Below, piece by piece: positions 61,113-64,000 of a DNA stretch of 64,000 bases. Position 1 is the stretch's first letter. Every line of letters begins with the position of its first letter. The stretch is taken from contig CAJNDS010002213.1 of NCBI GenBank assembly GCA_905221605.1, positions 1,078,934 to 1,142,933 of the forward strand. Direction: 5' to 3'. This DNA is from Symbiodinium natans. Its lineage: Eukaryota; Sar; Dinophyceae; Suessiales; Symbiodiniaceae. The notes under the pieces are model-generated. The model worked only from the letters and a program-made list of their open reading frames with translations. It had not been told where the DNA came from and searched no databases. Made by a program: the position numbers and the translations under genes.

Positions 61113-61972
61113 TCTCTACCAAGAGAGGCTGGGGATGTTCGAAGTAAAATTCATATTTTTGTTCGAGTGTATTCGTATGATATATTCATGTGATCATGGT
61201 AGGAGGGCTTGTTTAAAGGTTTAGGGCTTTGGTTCAGGCTGCAGGGGTTCAGGACTTCAGGGTTTCAGGGTTTGTGGGTTTTTCGGGCTTCGCTACTTTA
61301 AACCCTAAACCCTAAATTGAAACCCTAAACCCTAAAACTCTAAACTCTAAACTCTAAACCCTAAACCCTAAACCCTAAACCCTAAACCCTAAACCCTAAA
61401 CCCTAAACCCTAAACAGTGCGGTTTGGCGGTCCTTAAGTTCAGCCCTGGGTCCTTCAAAAGCCTATGCCCGAAGCCTTGAACTTCAAGGGATCCCCGCCC
61501 CAAAATCCTAGCAGCATTTTTGTAGGCCTAGCAGCAGTGAGCTTTAGTGGTTCTTCACAACAACATCAAATAGTAAGAGACAAGAAAAGAAATCACAACC
61601 GTCGTCGTCCTAGATTCCTTAGGGTTAGGTTTAGGGTTTAGGGTTTAGGGTTTAGGGTTTAGGGTTTAGGGTTTAGGGTTTAGGGTTTAGGGTTTAGGGT
61701 TTAGGGTTTAGGGTTTAGGGTTTAGGGTTTAGGGTTTAGGGTTTAGGGTTACGGCATGATCGGGTCAATCGTGTCTAAAGCTTTGAAGCCCTGGAGCTCG
61801 GCGTTGCCCAATTTTGGGGTTGTGGCTGAGTTTGGGGTTTAGGGTTTTGGGGTTTTTAGGGTTTAGGGTTTAGGGTTTGGGGTTTGGGGTTTTAGGGGTG
61901 AGTCTTTCTTCGAATTTCAGAGAAGAAAACGGGTTTGGGGTGGGGTTTCGAGCTTAGGGTCCTTGATTGCAG
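61113..61972. repeat. Spacer, CCCTAAA then TTTAGGG arrays
   Basis: CCCTAAA x 10 (61350-61415), single-copy 61420-61620, TTTAGGG x 17 (61627-61750), TTTTAGGG/TTTGGGG 61830-61900. Confidence 0.7.
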
Positions 61973-62142
61973 CTTTGTCTCCGGCACTTTGTAACTACCT
62001 CAACAAGTCTAGCGCGTTGAATGGATGGTATGATCTCTCAGATGCCCAATCCCTCAAGCCTCGAAGGAGGTCCGCTCCCGCCCCAAAATTCCTGGCCCCC
62101 CTAGTTTCGATAGCATGGCAGGAGCCGTCAGATCGTTTCTGA
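61973..62142 (+). CDS. Terminal exon, unknown protein
   Basis: Acceptor CCTTGATTGCAG; the frame reads LSPALCNYLNKSSALNGWYD then LSDAQSLKPRRRSAPAPKFL and APLVSIAWQEPSDRF, TGA 62140-62142. Could belong to the coiled-coil gene or to another one; G-rich repeat lies upstream. Confidence 0.5.
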
Positions 62143-62394
62143 AGTCGGGGGGAACAACCCTAAACCTTAAACCCTAAACCCTAAGCCCTAAACCCTAAAC
62201 CCTCTAACCCCTGCATCTTAAAGCCTAAACCCTTATCTAGGGTTTCTAGGCTGCTTTGGGCAGGCACGAGGTGGTTCCGCCAAGCCTCTTCTACAGCAGC
62301 TGATGTCGAGGCCAATGTTTGGATTTAGGGTTGAGGGCTTGATGTGATAGTGTTCAGTCTACAGCACCCTTGGTGCCGTGGCTCAGACCCACGC
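62143..62394. other. Spacer
   Basis: CCCTAAA copies 62155-62210, then single-copy sequence up to the satellite. No exon called. Confidence 0.5.
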
Positions 62395-64000
62395 CCCCGC
62401 ATCATGAGCATTAGCTGGTGCTGGCCCGGGCTTTCAGACGCAAGCCTCCGAGCATCATGAGCATCAGCTGGTGCTGGCTCGGGCTTTCAGACCCAAACCT
62501 CCGAGCATCATGAGCATCAGCTGGTGCTGGCCCGGGCTTTCAGACGCCAAACCCTCGAGCATCATGAGCATCAGCTTCAGACCCTCACCCCCGAGCATCA
62601 CGAGCATCAGCTGGTGCTGGCCCGGGCTTTCAGACGCAAGCCTCCGAGCATCATGAGCATCAGCTGGTGCTGGCTCGGGCTTTCAGACCCAAACCTCCGA
62701 GCATCATGAGCATCAGCTGGTGCTGGCCCGGGCTTTCAGACGCAAGCCCCCGAGCATCATGAGCATCAGCTGGTGCTGGCCCGGGCTTTCAGACGCCAAA
62801 CCCTCGAGCATCATGAGCATCAGCTGGTGCTGGCCCGGGCTTTCAGACCCTCACCCCCGAGCATCACGAGCATCAGCTGGTGCTGGCCCGGGCTTTCAGA
62901 CGCAAGCCTCCGAGCATCATGAGCATCAGCTGGTGCTGGCTCGGGCTTTCAGACCCAAACCTCCGAGCATCATGAGCATCAGCTGGTGCTGGCCCGGGCT
63001 TTCAGACGCAAGCCCCCGAGCATCATGAGCATCAGCTGGTGCTGGCCCGGGCTTTCAGACCCAAACCTCCGAGCATCATGAGCATCAGCTGGTGCTGGCC
63101 CGGGCTTTCAGACCCGAGCATCATGAGCATCAGCTGGTGCTGGCCCGGGCTTTCAGACCCAAACCTCCGAGCATCATGAGCATCAGCTGGTGCTGGCCCG
63201 GGCTTTCAGACGCAAGCCCCCGAGCATCATGAGCATCAGCTGGTGCTGGCCCGGGCTTTCAGACCCAAACCTCCGAGCATCATGAGCATCAGCTGGTGCT
63301 GGCCCGGGCTTTCAGATGCAAGCCCCCGAGCATCATGAGCATCAGCTGGTGCTGGCTCGGGCTTTCAGACCCAAACCCCCGAGCATCATGAGCATCAGCT
63401 GGTGCTGGCCTGGGCTTTCAGACCCCAAACCCCCGAGCATCATGAGCATCAGCTGGTGCTGGCCCGGGCTTTCAGATGCAAGCCCCCGAGCATCATGAGC
63501 ATCAGCTGGTGCTTCAGACCCAAACGCTGAGCATCATGAACATCAGCTGGTGCTGGCCCGGGCTTTCAAACCCCCGGGCTCTCAGACGCAAGCCCCCGAG
63601 CATCATGAGCATCAGCTGGTGCTGGCCCGGGCTTTCGGAGCCCAAACCCCGGAGCATCATGAGCATCAGCTGGTGTGGCCCGGGCTTTCAGACCCCAAAC
63701 CCGCGAGCATCATGAGCATCAGCTGGTGCTGGCCTGGGTTTTCAGACGCCCAACCCCCGAGCATCATGAGCATCAGCTGGTGCTGGCCCGGGCTTTCAGA
63801 CACAAACCCCCGAGCATCATGAGCATCAGCTGGTGCTGGCCCGGGCTTTCAGACCCCAAACCCCCGAGCATCAGGCCCGGGCTTTTAAACCCAAACCCCG
63901 AGCATCATGAGCATCAGCTGGTGCTGGCCCGGGCTTTCAGACGCAAGCCCCCGCATCATGAGCATCAGCTGGTGCTGGCCTGGGCTTTCAGACTCACGCC
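62395..64000 (+). repeat. 53-bp satellite with higher-order structure, runs off the window
   Basis: About 30 units with a fixed part GAGCATCATGAGCATCAGCT, GGTGCTGGCCCGGGCTTTCA and GAC, followed by a variable spacer of 8-12 bp: CGCAAGCCTCC, CCCAAACCTCC, CGCCAAACCCTC or CCTCACCCCC. The spacer order recurs (for example 62430-62640 and 62690-62910), so multi-unit blocks were duplicated. A few units are truncated (62572, 63110, 63510, 63870). The Ser-Ile-Met-Ser-Ile-Ser-Trp-Cys frames are repeat products without support as a gene. Confidence 0.95.

Noticed and set aside
1-64000. The window as a chromosome end
   Set aside because: TTTAGGG and CCCTAAA tracts occur throughout in both orientations with exons between; no terminal one-way array is present at either edge.
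62395-64000. CRISPR array or a repeat-protein gene
   Set aside because: Spacers are 8-12 bp, few in kind and recurring, in a eukaryotic context; the open frames shift between units and lack splice or start support.

Overview
This window looks like nuclear DNA of a dinoflagellate. Three things point there. (1) The plant/alga-type telomere motif TTTAGGG is scattered through the whole 64 kb instead of capping an end. (2) Short GC-rich coding blocks of about 40-220 nt are separated by long repeat-filled introns. (3) The gene at 55.7-60.7 kb has the layout of a coiled-coil protein type common in dinoflagellates: repeated heptads, a Tyr-Asp-Lys-Phe-x-Cys-Trp-Cys motif and a late Phe-Leu-Gln. The genus cannot be told from the sequence. 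No rRNA, tRNA, CRISPR array or bacterial operon was seen.

All convincing exons lie on the + strand. Only two have a clear family assignment: an intronless PrcB_C-domain gene (983-1369) and one exon of an RNase II/DIS3-type RNB domain (9195-9251). The other coding blocks are novel or unrecognised. They were called from an open frame, strong G/C at third codon positions, usable splice sites and, where possible, matching phases. Multi-exon models with matching phases are at 25815-28070 (small Trp/Cys-rich protein), 33454-35346, 36909-38369, 45642-46185, 47607-49414 and 55683-60680. Many other blocks are single exon candidates whose gene of origin is unclear, so exon edges are approximate.

Layout: 0-6 kb, telomere-like repeats with small exons and the PrcB-like gene; 6.9-9.05 kb, a compound satellite island; 9.2-25.5 kb, exon candidates between telomere-like arrays; 25.8-28.1 kb, the Trp-rich gene; 28-32 kb, exons, MITE-like elements and an array bounded by 23-bp direct repeats; 32.4-33.4 kb, a 21-bp satellite with an internal inversion; 33.5-38.4 kb, two gene models; 39-40.3 kb, homopolymers, a 9-bp AT satellite and an 11-bp satellite; 40-55 kb, further genes and exons with scattered MITE-like elements; 55.7-60.7 kb, the coiled-coil gene; 62.4 kb to the end, a 53-bp satellite with higher-order structure.

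The main observation is an orientation rule. Downstream of most exons the repeat reads TTTAGGG, and upstream of most exons it reads CCCTAAA. A typical intron therefore starts G-rich, ends C-rich and could fold on itself, and the repeat itself often supplies the splice donor (G|GTTTAG). Several short inverted-repeat families also lie in introns with splice sites at or near their ends, as introners do.
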